In this document: positions 27,320 to 35,215 of the stretch, in pieces
Position numbering within the stretch: the stretch's first letter is position 1
Layout: every line of letters starts with the position of its first letter
Origin: an uncultured Caulobacter sp.
GTDB taxonomy: Bacteria > Pseudomonadota > Alphaproteobacteria > Caulobacterales > Caulobacteraceae
NCBI RefSeq assembly: GCF_947036865.1
Contig: NZ_CAMQSF010000008.1
Coordinates: 50,979 to 114,978 of the forward strand
Length of the DNA: 64,000 bases
Direction of reading: 5' to 3'
Program-made: the position numbers and the translations under genes
The notes under the pieces: generated by a model
What the model was told of the DNA's origin: nothing
Seen by the model: only the letters and a program-made list of their open reading frames with translations
Database searches by the model: none

Positions 27320-28750
27320 CTAAAGGCCGTGATAGGCCTCCAGGGCCCGCTCACGCGCCATCGCATGATCCACGATCGGTCTAGAATATAGACGTTTGGC
27401 GGCGGCCGGCAGATGCAAGGGGGCGGTCCACGGCTTGTGGATAAGATCGGTCCGCGCGCCGGCCAGCTCTGGAACCCAGCGCCGGACATAGGCGCCGTCG
27501 GGATCGAATTTCTCCCCCTGGGTGATTGGATTGAAGATGCGGAAATAGGGCGCGGCGTCGGCGCCGCTGCCCGCGGTCCACTGCCAGTTGCCGACATTGT
27601 TGGAAAGATCGGCGTCCACCAGCGTGTCCCAGAACCAGGCCTCGCCCTCCCGCCAGTCGATCATCAGGTGCTTGATCAGGAACGAGGCGACGATCATCCG
27701 CACGCGATTGTGCATGAAGCCGGTGACCCACAGCTCGCGCATGCCGGCGTCGACGATCGGATAGCCGGTCTCGCCCCTGGTCCAGGCCTCGAGGGCGGCG
27801 TGATCCTTGGACCACGGGAAGCCGTCGAACTCCGGCTTGAAGTTCCGACTGGGGAGGTCGGGCCAGTGGAACAGGATCGAATGGTTGAACTCGCGCCAGC
27901 CGATCTCCGACAGGAACTTGTCCGCCTGGGCCCCCGGGATGTCGCCGGCCTCGGCGGCGTGGCGGGCGGCGAGCCAGACCTGGCGCGGGCCGATCTCGCC
28001 GAAATGCAGGTGGGGCGACAGGCGAGAGGTGGCCTCGACGCCGGGAATGTCCCGCGTCTCGCCGTACCGCGCGACGGGCCCCGAGAGAAACCTGTCCAGT
28101 CGCGCGCGGGCGCCGTCTTCGCCCGGGGTCCAGAGGTCGAAGCCCTTGGACCAGTCCGGCGCCGTCGGGTGCAGACGCCAGTCCGACAGACGTTCGCTGG
28201 GCGTCGCCTTCTCCAAGGCTCTCAAGGCCTTGGGCGCGGCTTCCACGGTGACCTCGGTCAGATGCTCCCGCGCCGCGCGCCAATAGGGCGTGAAGACCTT
28301 GTAGGGCTGCCCCGAGCCGTTCTGGACCGTCCAAGGCTCGTTCAGCAGGCCGGCGTTGAAGCTCTGGGCGTCGACGCCGACGTCCTTCAGGCGCGTCTTG
28401 ATCGCGCTGTCCCGATCGATGGAGGCCTTGTCGTAGAGCCGGTTCCACAGCACGCGGGTCGCGCCGGTGTCGGCGATCAGAGCGTCCAACACCTCAGCGG
28501 CGACGCCCTTACGGAGCACCAGCTTATTGCCAATCGCCTCAAGCGCTTGCGCCAGGCTCTTCAGCGATTTGTCGAGCCACCACAGCGACGCGGCGCCCAT
28601 CGGACGGATGCCCGGCGTTTCGTCGAGGATGTAGAGGCAGATCACCGGCCGTCCGCTATCGGCGGCATGGCGCAGGGCGGGATTGTCGGCTAAGCGCAGA
28701 TCCTTGCGGAACCAGACGATGATCGGGTCCTGGTCATGGCCTGTCCGCAC
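27320..28750 (-). CDS. phrB: Deoxyribodipyrimidine photo-lyase
   Basis: 476 aa DNA photolyase repairing cyclobutane pyrimidine dimers with light. The antenna domain begins PIIVWFRKDLRLADNPALRHA. The FAD-binding helical domain has TSRLSPHLHFGEIGPRQVW, FLSEIGWREFNHSILFHWP, ETGYPIVDAGMRELWVTGFMHNRVRM split over one helix pair, and DADLSNNVGNWQWTAGSGADA. The last block carries FAD-contact Asn residues and one of the electron-transfer tryptophans. Start is a GTG at 28750, where GAGGTG lies 6 nt upstream. The reading frame stays open far upstream through hldD, but that extension is antisense noise. Confidence 0.94.
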   Translation of the reverse strand: MRTGHDQDPIIVWFRKDLRLADNPALRHAADSGRPVICLYILDETPGIRPMGAASLWWLDKSLKSLAQALEAIGNKLVLRKGVAAEVLDALIADTGATRVLWNRLYDKASIDRDSAIKTRLKDVGVDAQSFNAGLLNEPWTVQNGSGQPYKVFTPYWRAAREHLTEVTVEAAPKALRALEKATPSERLSDWRLHPTAPDWSKGFDLWTPGEDGARARLDRFLSGPVARYGETRDIPGVEATSRLSPHLHFGEIGPRQVWLAARHAAEAGDIPGAQADKFLSEIGWREFNHSILFHWPDLPSRNFKPEFDGFPWSKDHAALEAWTRGETGYPIVDAGMRELWVTGFMHNRVRMIVASFLIKHLMIDWREGEAWFWDTLVDADLSNNVGNWQWTAGSGADAAPYFRIFNPITQGEKFDPDGAYVRRWVPELAGARTDLIHKPWTAPLHLPAAAKRLYSRPIVDHAMARERALEAYHGL

Positions 28751-28816
28751 GTGCTTCACCTCGCCCCAATGGTCGCCGACTGGCGGCCAGGGTCCTGATA
28801 CGTCGGAACAACGCCC

Positions 28817-29848
28817 GTGGATGATCCGCAAATCGCCAACCGCGCCAGCCGTCGGCGCGTCGTGCTCGTCACCGGCGGCGCGGGGTTCATCGGCTCGAAC
28901 CTGGTGGCCCGGTTCTGCGAGGATTCGGACGTCGATGTCGTGGTCTGCGACCGGCTGCGCGACGCGGCGAGCGGCAAGTGGCGCAACCTCGCCAAGCACC
29001 CGATCGCCGATTTCGTCGCGCCCGAGCAGCTGTTCGACTGGCTGGCCAGGCGCGGCTCGGATGTCGAGCTCGTCGTCCACATGGGCGCGGTCTCCGCCAC
29101 CACCGAACCGGACGCCGACAAGATCATCCAGTCCAACTTCGTGCTGTCGCGCGACCTGTGGGACTGGTGCGTGGAGCACGGCAAGCGGCTGATCTACGCC
29201 TCGTCGGCGGCGACCTATGGCGACGGCGCCCTGGGCTTCGACGGCCGCGATGACCTGGAGTCGCTGAAGGCCCTGCGCCCGCTGAACGCCTATGGCTGGT
29301 CCAAGGCCCTGTTCGACATCCACGCCGTGCGCGAGGCTCAGCGCGGCCGCGCGCCGGCCCAGTGGGTCGGGCTGAAGTTCTTCAACGTCTATGGCCCCAA
29401 CGAGGACCACAAGGGCGGCATGAAGTCGGTCGTGGCCCAGATCTGGCCGCGCATCGCGGCGGGCGAGGGCGTCAAGCTCTTCAAGTCGCACAATCCGGCC
29501 TACGAGGACGGCGGCCAGCTGCGTGACTTCGTCTATGTGCGCGACGTAGTCGACGTGATCGCGTGGCTGTCGAACAGCCCGGGCGTGAACGGCGTCTTCA
29601 ACCTGGGCTCGGGGCAGGCGCGATCGTTCCGCGATCTGGCCCTGGCGACCTTCCAGGCCGCCGGCCGCGCGCCGGACATCGCCTATGTCGACATGCCCGA
29701 GGTGCTGCGCGGCAAGTATCAGTACTACACCCAGGCCGACATGAGCCGGCTGCGCGCGGCCGGCTACAACGCGCCGATGACGGCGCTGGAGGACGGCGTC
29801 GCCGACTACGTCGCCGGGTATCTCAACACCGACGACCCCTACCGGTGA
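28817..29848 (+). CDS. hldD: ADP-L-glycero-D-manno-heptose 6-epimerase
   Basis: 343 aa extended short-chain dehydrogenase. NAD(P) motif VLVTGGAGFIGSNLVARF; the serine in YASSAATYGDG; Tyr-x3-Lys in NAYGWSKALFD; HldD-specific blocks FFNVYGPNEDHKGGMKSVVA, GQLRDFVYVRDVVDVI, LRGKYQYYTQADMSRLRAAG. It makes the L-glycero heptose precursor of the lipopolysaccharide core. The GTG at 28817 is the annotated start; a short N-terminal extension of about 15 residues precedes the usual position. It is divergent from phrB with 66 bp between starts. No other heptose genes are adjacent. Confidence 0.92.
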   Translation: MDDPQIANRASRRRVVLVTGGAGFIGSNLVARFCEDSDVDVVVCDRLRDAASGKWRNLAKHPIADFVAPEQLFDWLARRGSDVELVVHMGAVSATTEPDADKIIQSNFVLSRDLWDWCVEHGKRLIYASSAATYGDGALGFDGRDDLESLKALRPLNAYGWSKALFDIHAVREAQRGRAPAQWVGLKFFNVYGPNEDHKGGMKSVVAQIWPRIAAGEGVKLFKSHNPAYEDGGQLRDFVYVRDVVDVIAWLSNSPGVNGVFNLGSGQARSFRDLALATFQAAGRAPDIAYVDMPEVLRGKYQYYTQADMSRLRAAGYNAPMTALEDGVADYVAGYLNTDDPYR

Positions 29849-29935
29849 CCCAAGGGCACGGTTGCCGTCCATTTCCGCGAGCGTAAGCTGAACGCCGATA
29901 AGTCGGGATCGAGCCCGACGGGCAGGGAGCGAGAA

Positions 29936-31408
29936 ATGGTCGGCATCGCCGCCTGGGGCGCCTATGCGCCGCGTCTGCGTCTGAGCCGCAAGGCGGTCAC
30001 CGAGGCCAACGCCTGGGTCGCGCCGAACCTCAAGGCCAAGGGCAAGGGCGAGCGATCCATGGCCAACTGGGACGAGGACGCCCTGACCATGGCGGTCGAG
30101 GCGGCGCGCGACGCCCTGGGCCCGGATGATGATCGCTCGCACATCGACAGCCTCTATTTCGCCTCGACGACCGCGCCGTTCGCCGACCGGCTGAACGCGG
30201 GCATCGTCTCGGCCGCTCTGACGCTGGAGAAGTCGATCACGGCGACCGACGTCACCGGCTCGCAGCGTTGCGGCCTGACGGCGCTAGGACAGGCGCTGGC
30301 CGCCGGCGGTCGCGCGCTGGTGGCTGTCGGGGAGCATCGCAAGGCGCGGGCGGCCTCGGCCCAGGAGCTGGACTTCGGCGACGGCGCGGCGGCCTTCGTG
30401 ATCGGCGAGGGTCCTGGAGCCGCGCAATTTCTGGGGCGCGGCAGCGTCACCGACGACTTCATCGACCACTTCCGGGGCGACGACGGCGGCTTCGACTACT
30501 ACTGGGAAGAGCGTTGGATCCGTGACGAAGGCATCGTCAAGCTGGTTCCGCCGGCGATCCGCAAGGCGCTCGAGGTCGCGGGGCTAAGTCCCTCGGATGT
30601 CGATCATTTCTGCTTTCCCTCGACCTTCTCCGGCATGGCGGCCACCTTGGCCAAGACCATCGGCATCCGGCCCGAGGCCGTCAGAGACAATCTGGCCTCG
30701 GTGATGGGCGAGGCCGGCTGCGCCCACGGCCCCATCATGCTGGCCCATGCGCTTGAAGACGCTCGGGAAAACGAGGTCGTGCTCGTCGCCCAGTTCGGCC
30801 AGGGCGCCGAGGCGCTCGTCTTCCGCGCCACCGGCAAGGGGCCGCGTCCGGCGCGCGGCGTCACGGGGTCGCTGGCGGATCGAGAAGTCGAGACCAACTA
30901 TCTGAAATTCCTGACCTTCAATGGCCTCGTCGAATGGGACAAGGGCATGCGGGCCGAGAAGGACAACAAGACGGCCCTGACCACCCTCTACCGCAACGAG
31001 GACATGATCCTGGGCCTGGTCGGCGGTCGCTGCCGCGAGACCGGCGTCGTGCAGTTCCCGCGCACCCGGATCTCGGTGGCGCCCAACAACCCCGCCGTCG
31101 ACACCCAGGAGCCCTACAAGTTCGCCGAACGCCGCGCGAGCATCCTCAGCTACTCCGCTGATTATCTGACCTTTTCCATGGCTCCGCCGAACCATTACGG
31201 CATGGTCGTGTTCGAGGGGGGCGGCCGGATCATGATGGACATCACCGATGTCGCGCCGGGCGACGTCGAGACCGGCCTGCCGGTGCGGATGGTGTTCCGC
31301 ATCAAGGAGATCGACGAGAAGCGCGGCTTTACCCGCTACTTCTGGAAGGCCACGCCGGACCGCGCCGCCATCGCCGCCCGATCCGCTCAAACCCAAGCCG
31401 CCGAATAA
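29936..31408 (+). CDS. HMG-CoA synthase-like condensing enzyme fused to a DUF35 OB-fold domain
   Basis: 490 aa, two parts. Residues 1-335 are a thiolase-fold HMG-CoA synthase/ketoacyl-synthase III homologue: acid region MANWDEDALTMAVEAARDAL, catalytic Cys112 in TGSQRCGLTALGQAL, DFGDGAAAFVIGEG, His in GEAGCAHGPIMLAHAL. Residues 345-475 match a DUF35 (acyl-CoA-associated OB) domain: SILSYSADYLTFSMAPPNHY, GRIMMDITDVAPGDVETGLP, VRMVFRIKEIDEKRGFTRYF. The zinc ribbon normally before the OB fold is degenerate, with only one cysteine (GGRCRETGVVQFPRT). It is followed after 11 bp by a thiolase, a pairing known for archaeal thiolase/HMGS/DUF35 complexes. GGGAG precedes the ATG. Confidence 0.85.
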   Translation: MVGIAAWGAYAPRLRLSRKAVTEANAWVAPNLKAKGKGERSMANWDEDALTMAVEAARDALGPDDDRSHIDSLYFASTTAPFADRLNAGIVSAALTLEKSITATDVTGSQRCGLTALGQALAAGGRALVAVGEHRKARAASAQELDFGDGAAAFVIGEGPGAAQFLGRGSVTDDFIDHFRGDDGGFDYYWEERWIRDEGIVKLVPPAIRKALEVAGLSPSDVDHFCFPSTFSGMAATLAKTIGIRPEAVRDNLASVMGEAGCAHGPIMLAHALEDARENEVVLVAQFGQGAEALVFRATGKGPRPARGVTGSLADREVETNYLKFLTFNGLVEWDKGMRAEKDNKTALTTLYRNEDMILGLVGGRCRETGVVQFPRTRISVAPNNPAVDTQEPYKFAERRASILSYSADYLTFSMAPPNHYGMVVFEGGGRIMMDITDVAPGDVETGLPVRMVFRIKEIDEKRGFTRYFWKATPDRAAIAARSAQTQAAE

Positions 31409-31419
31409 GGGAGACCGTC

Positions 31420-32622
31420 ATGCCTCAGGGTATCCGCGACAAGGTCGCCATCCTCGGGATGGGTTGCAGCAAGTTCGGCGAGCGCTGGGATGCCGGGCCG
31501 GACGACCTGATGGTCGAAGCCTATCTGGAGGCGATGAAGGACGCCGGGATCGAGCCGACCCAGCTCGACGCGGCCTGGTTCTCGACCCACATCGACGAGA
31601 TCGGCACGGGCAAGGGCGGCACGCCGCTGTCGATCGCTTTGCGCCTGCCGAACATCGCCGTCACCCGGGTCGAGAACTTCTGCGCCTCGGGTTCTGAAGC
31701 GTTTCGGGGCGCCGTCTACGCCGTGGCGGCCGGCGCGGCCGACATCGCCCTGGCGGTCGGGGTCGAGAAGCTGAAGGACACCGGCTATGGCGGGCTGCCG
31801 GTCGCCAATCCCGGCACGCTCAATCCGCAGGTCATGCCGAACGGCTCGGCGCCCGGCAACTTCGCCCAGCTGGCCAGCGCCTACCGCGCCAAGCACGGGG
31901 TCTCCAAGGAGGACCTGAAGCGCGCCATCGCCCACGTGTCGGTCAAGAGCCACGCCAACGGCGCCAAGAACCCCAAGGCCCACCTGCGCAAGCCGATCAC
32001 CGAGGAGCAGGCGCTGAACGCGCCGCTGATCGCCGAGCCGCTCGGCCTATTCGACTGCTGCGGCGTCTCGGATGGCGCGGCCGCCGCGATCGTCACCACG
32101 CCGGAGATCGCCCGTAGCCTCGGCAAGCGCGACCTGGTCACGGTCAAGGCGCTGCAGCTGTCGGTCTCCAATGGCTATGAGAGCCAGTACAACGGCTGGG
32201 ACGGCAGCCACTTCCACACCGCCCGCATCGCCGCCGGCAAGGCCTACAAGGAGGCCGGCATCGAGCGCCCGCGCGAGCAGATCTCGATGATGGAGGTGCA
32301 CGACTGCTTCTCGATCACCGAGCTGGTGACGATGGAAGACCTGTTCATCTCGCCCGAGGGGCAGGGCTGGCGGGACGTGCTGGACGGCTTCTACGACGCC
32401 GACGGCGGCGTGCCGTGTCAGATCGACGGCGGCCTGAAGTGCTTCGGCCACCCGATCGGCGCCTCGGGCCTGCGGATGCTGTACGAGATGTACCTACAGC
32501 TCCAGGGGCGCGCGGGCGAGCGGCAGTTGGCCAATCCGGTGTTCGGCATGACCCATAACCTGGGCGGCGCGCCGGCCAGCAATGTCTGCTCGGTGGCGAT
32601 CATCGGCCAGGAAGGGGCTTAA
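31420..32622 (+). CDS. Thiolase family acetyl-CoA acetyltransferase (SCP-x-like)
   Basis: 400 aa non-classical thiolase. Nucleophile Cys88 in TRVENFCASGSEAFRGAVYA; second block FDCCGVSDGAAAAIVTTPE; His in MEVHDCFSITELV; C-terminal GGLKCFGHPIGASGLRMLYE, which supplies the second catalytic His-Cys environment; NLGGAPASNVCSVAII at the end. These are the marks of SCP2/SCPx-type thiolases that act with a DUF35 partner. It lies 11 bp behind the HMG-CoA synthase/DUF35 fusion, with GGGAG before its ATG, so the two are one operon. The product could be acetoacetyl-CoA passed to the neighbour; not proven. Confidence 0.9.
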   Translation: MPQGIRDKVAILGMGCSKFGERWDAGPDDLMVEAYLEAMKDAGIEPTQLDAAWFSTHIDEIGTGKGGTPLSIALRLPNIAVTRVENFCASGSEAFRGAVYAVAAGAADIALAVGVEKLKDTGYGGLPVANPGTLNPQVMPNGSAPGNFAQLASAYRAKHGVSKEDLKRAIAHVSVKSHANGAKNPKAHLRKPITEEQALNAPLIAEPLGLFDCCGVSDGAAAAIVTTPEIARSLGKRDLVTVKALQLSVSNGYESQYNGWDGSHFHTARIAAGKAYKEAGIERPREQISMMEVHDCFSITELVTMEDLFISPEGQGWRDVLDGFYDADGGVPCQIDGGLKCFGHPIGASGLRMLYEMYLQLQGRAGERQLANPVFGMTHNLGGAPASNVCSVAIIGQEGA

Positions 32623-32653
32623 AGCCGCCCGGACCTTGGTGTAACCGAGGGGC

Positions 32654-33802
32654 ATGAGCGGCGCGTTCAAAGGCTTCAAGCGTTGGATCTTCGCGGGGGC
32701 GGCGCTGTTCCTGGCCGTCCTCGTCGCGGCGGCGTTCGTCTTTCGCTACGACATTCTCAGCAACGCGCTGGACCCCAAGGTTCCTTACCTGACCTATCGG
32801 CCGCCGCCGGCGCCGGATTACGCCAAGCGCTCGGCCTGGGCGCTGCTGCCTCGCGAGGGGCCGGCGCCCCCCGATCGGCCGGTCGACGTGTTCTTCGTCC
32901 ATCCAACCACGTTCGACGGCGGTCGCGACTGGAACGGCGCTATCGACCAGCCGAAGGCTCAGCGCTTGCTGTCACGGGTGGTGTTGCCGAACTATGCCGG
33001 GCCATTCGACAGGGTCGGCCGCGTGTTCGCCCCGCGCTATCGTCAGGCCAGTCTCTACACCTATCTGACCCTGCGCGACGACGCCCGCGACGCCCGCCGC
33101 TTCGCCTATGGCGACGTCCGCCAAGCCTTCGAGACCTATCTAGCGCGCTATGGCGAGGCGCGGCCGTTCATCATTGTCGGCGTGGAGCAGGGCGGCACCC
33201 TGGCGGCGCGCCTGCTGCGCGACGTGGTGGCCAAGGAGCCCGATCTCAAGCGTCGGCTCGTCGCGGCCTATCTGATCGAGACGATCGTTCCGGCCGACGA
33301 GTATCAGCCCAACGCCGCGCTCCCGGCCTGCGAGCGGCGCGGGGAGACCGGCTGCGTCGCGGCCTGGGCCTCGGCCCAGGAAGGCGACTTCCAGGCCGTG
33401 CAGGAGTGGCTGGGTCGCTCGCTGATCTGGGACTCCGGCGACGAACTGACCAATCTGGACCAGCGCGCGCCGCTCTGCTTCAACCCGGTGCTGGGCGGCG
33501 CAACCCTGGAACGCGCGCCGGCGCGGCTGAATCTCGGCGCGGCGAACGCCACCGGCCTGGAATGGGGCGCGCGGCCGGCCTTCCTGCAGCGCCAGGTCTC
33601 GGCGGTCTGCGAGAACGGATTGCTGCGGACCAGCCGGCCGAAGTCCAGCGCTCTGAGCGACAGCGGCTCCTGGGCGGACCGGCGCAAGGTCGACGCCTTC
33701 AACCTGTTCTATGCCGATATCGAGGCCGACGCCCTGGCCCGCGCGGCGACGATCACCGGCCGGCCGCTGGCCGCCGCCTCAACGGTCGAGCAGCGCCGCT
33801 AG
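32654..33802 (+). CDS. DUF3089 alpha/beta-hydrolase-like membrane protein, nucleophile serine apparently lost
   Basis: 382 aa. One N-terminal membrane helix (residues 9-29, RWIFAGAALFLAVLVAAAFV), then a DUF3089 domain: VDVFFVHPTTFDGGRDWN, VGRVFAPRYRQASLYTYL, DVRQAFETYLARYGEARPFI, PLCFNPVLGG. The nucleophile elbow, normally GHSQG, reads GVEQG here (IIVGVEQGGTLAARLL), so Ser is replaced by Glu. Either it is a catalytically dead homologue or the chemistry has changed. GAGGGG precedes the ATG. Its 3' end overlaps the convergent DUF6285 gene by 24 bp. Confidence 0.8.
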   Translation: MSGAFKGFKRWIFAGAALFLAVLVAAAFVFRYDILSNALDPKVPYLTYRPPPAPDYAKRSAWALLPREGPAPPDRPVDVFFVHPTTFDGGRDWNGAIDQPKAQRLLSRVVLPNYAGPFDRVGRVFAPRYRQASLYTYLTLRDDARDARRFAYGDVRQAFETYLARYGEARPFIIVGVEQGGTLAARLLRDVVAKEPDLKRRLVAAYLIETIVPADEYQPNAALPACERRGETGCVAAWASAQEGDFQAVQEWLGRSLIWDSGDELTNLDQRAPLCFNPVLGGATLERAPARLNLGAANATGLEWGARPAFLQRQVSAVCENGLLRTSRPKSSALSDSGSWADRRKVDAFNLFYADIEADALARAATITGRPLAAASTVEQRR

Positions 33803-34147
33803 GCCGCTGTAGCCGGGCTGATCGATGGCGATCTGGGCGATGGCCGTCTCTCGCAGATGGGACAGCAAGGCCGGGTCCAAAGGCGCGATCGCGCTGTCTC
33901 GCAAGGCTTGGCATAGCCGCGCGTTCAACGTCGCGGCATCGCCTTGCGCGCCCACGAGCGCGGTCAGGCGCTGGGCGGCTTCCGCCTCGAGCCGAGCACT
34001 CTGTTCGGCTTCTCGGGCCAGGATCGCGCGGGCATTGTCGGCGACGCGGGTCAGAAACACGTGACGCGCGTCGCCTGGCGCGGCGGGCTCGGCCTCGAAC
34101 GCGGCCAGGGCCTCGGCGAGCTCGGCGGCGGTCGGATGCGAGATCAT
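33779..34147 (-). CDS. DUF6285 domain protein
   Basis: 122 aa, predicted all-helical (PTAAELAEALAAFEAE, RVADNARAILAREAEQSARLE, TLNARLCQALRDSAIAPLDP, HLRETAIAQIAIDQPGYSGL). This is the pattern of DUF6285, a small family that regularly follows acyl-CoA dehydrogenase-associated phosphotransferase genes. Function unknown. Its ATG overlaps the stop of the phosphotransferase (ATGA), so they are coupled. It overlaps the convergent DUF3089 gene by 24 bp. Confidence 0.8.
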   Translation of the reverse strand: MISHPTAAELAEALAAFEAEPAAPGDARHVFLTRVADNARAILAREAEQSARLEAEAAQRLTALVGAQGDAATLNARLCQALRDSAIAPLDPALLSHLRETAIAQIAIDQPGYSGLAALLDR

Positions 34148-35109
34148 GCGGTCTCCATCAGCTTGACCAGATCGATCTCGGCCTCGCTGGTCCGCCGCCC
34201 GATCATGGCGCGCTCGATCGAGCGATCCTGGCCAGTGGCGAAGCTCTGATACATCATCAGGCACATCACGCCCCATTTCAGAGAGCCGAGCGCCTGCCAG
34301 AACCGGAGGCGCTCCAGGCTCACCGCGGCGCCGTAGCCGGCCAGCAGGTCGGCATAGTCGCCAAAGCCGCCGACGGGCCTTCGCCATTCGCCGAAGCGCC
34401 AGGAATTGACGCAGATCCAGCCGAGGTCCTCGGCCGGGTCGCCCAGATGGGCCAGCTCCCAATCGAGCACGCCGACCAGGCCCTGGTCGGGATGGACCAT
34501 CAGATTGCCATTGCGGAAATCGCCGTGCACCAGCACCGGCCGCTCCGGCGGGGACGGCGCGACGGCTTCCAGCCAGCGGAAAGCCGCCTCCAGGATCGGG
34601 CGTGGGGCGTCGAGCTGCCGGTAGATCGTCTCGTAGCGCGCGAGCTCGCCAAGGGCGTCGGAGGCGGCGAGCGGCGGCAAGTCCGCTGTGGGCACGGCGT
34701 GGATACGCGCCAGCACCTCGCCGCAGCGGCGGGCCAGGCCCGGACGCACGCTCGCGAACGCCTCGTCGCGCACGATCCGCCGGCCCAGGGTCTCGCCCTC
34801 CAGCCGGCGCATCACATAGGCCTCGCCCAGGGCATCGGCGCCGTCACAGACGCGAACGACGTCCGCCGTCGGGGCGCCAGCGGCGCCGGCCGCGCGGATC
34901 AGGGCGGCCTCGGAGGTCAGGGGCAAGGCGGTCTCGCGCATCGCCGCGCCGGCGGGCCTGCGCCGCAGGATCAGCGGCGTTCCGTCGTCCAGCTCGAAAG
35001 CCCAGGTCTCCAGGCTGGCGCCGCCGGACAGCCGGCGCGCGTTCAGCGCCTTGGTCGCGGTCGGCGACAGGCGCGGGGCGAGGTGATCGAGGGCGGCGGC
35101 GACGTCCAT
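34144..35109 (-). CDS. Aminoglycoside phosphotransferase-like kinase (APH family, ACAD10-like)
   Basis: 321 aa protein-kinase-like fold. N-lobe LSGGASLETWAFELDDGTPLILRRR with the ATP-binding lysine replaced in an arginine-rich strand; hinge AYVMRRLEGETLGRRIV; catalytic loop VLVHGDFRNGNLMV (HGDxxxxN), metal-binding VGVLDWELAHLGDPAEDLGW (D-W-E). It belongs to the group associated with acyl-CoA metabolism, possibly phosphorylating hydroxyacyl substrates, not antibiotic resistance. Start taken as ATG 35109 (GAAG 8 nt upstream); the frame remains open upstream to 35349 over the divergent DUF808 gene, which is unlikely to be coding. Confidence 0.84.
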   Translation of the reverse strand: MDVAAALDHLAPRLSPTATKALNARRLSGGASLETWAFELDDGTPLILRRRPAGAAMRETALPLTSEAALIRAAGAAGAPTADVVRVCDGADALGEAYVMRRLEGETLGRRIVRDEAFASVRPGLARRCGEVLARIHAVPTADLPPLAASDALGELARYETIYRQLDAPRPILEAAFRWLEAVAPSPPERPVLVHGDFRNGNLMVHPDQGLVGVLDWELAHLGDPAEDLGWICVNSWRFGEWRRPVGGFGDYADLLAGYGAAVSLERLRFWQALGSLKWGVMCLMMYQSFATGQDRSIERAMIGRRTSEAEIDLVKLMETA

Positions 35110-35215
35110 GCCGGCAGCTTCCGCGCCTTCACCCAGCGTCAGGCAAGAGGCGGCCTTTACGCCGCGCGCGAGGAGCCTTAGGCACGGAGCCTCAAGCTCA
35201 ACGTCAGGATATCCG

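Noticed and set aside
27320..30142. 940-residue minus-strand open frame covering phrB and continuing across hldD
   Set aside because: Only the part from 28750 down matches photolyase. The rest is the antisense of hldD, with low-complexity composition typical of GC-rich shadow frames, and GAGGTG marks the GTG at 28750.
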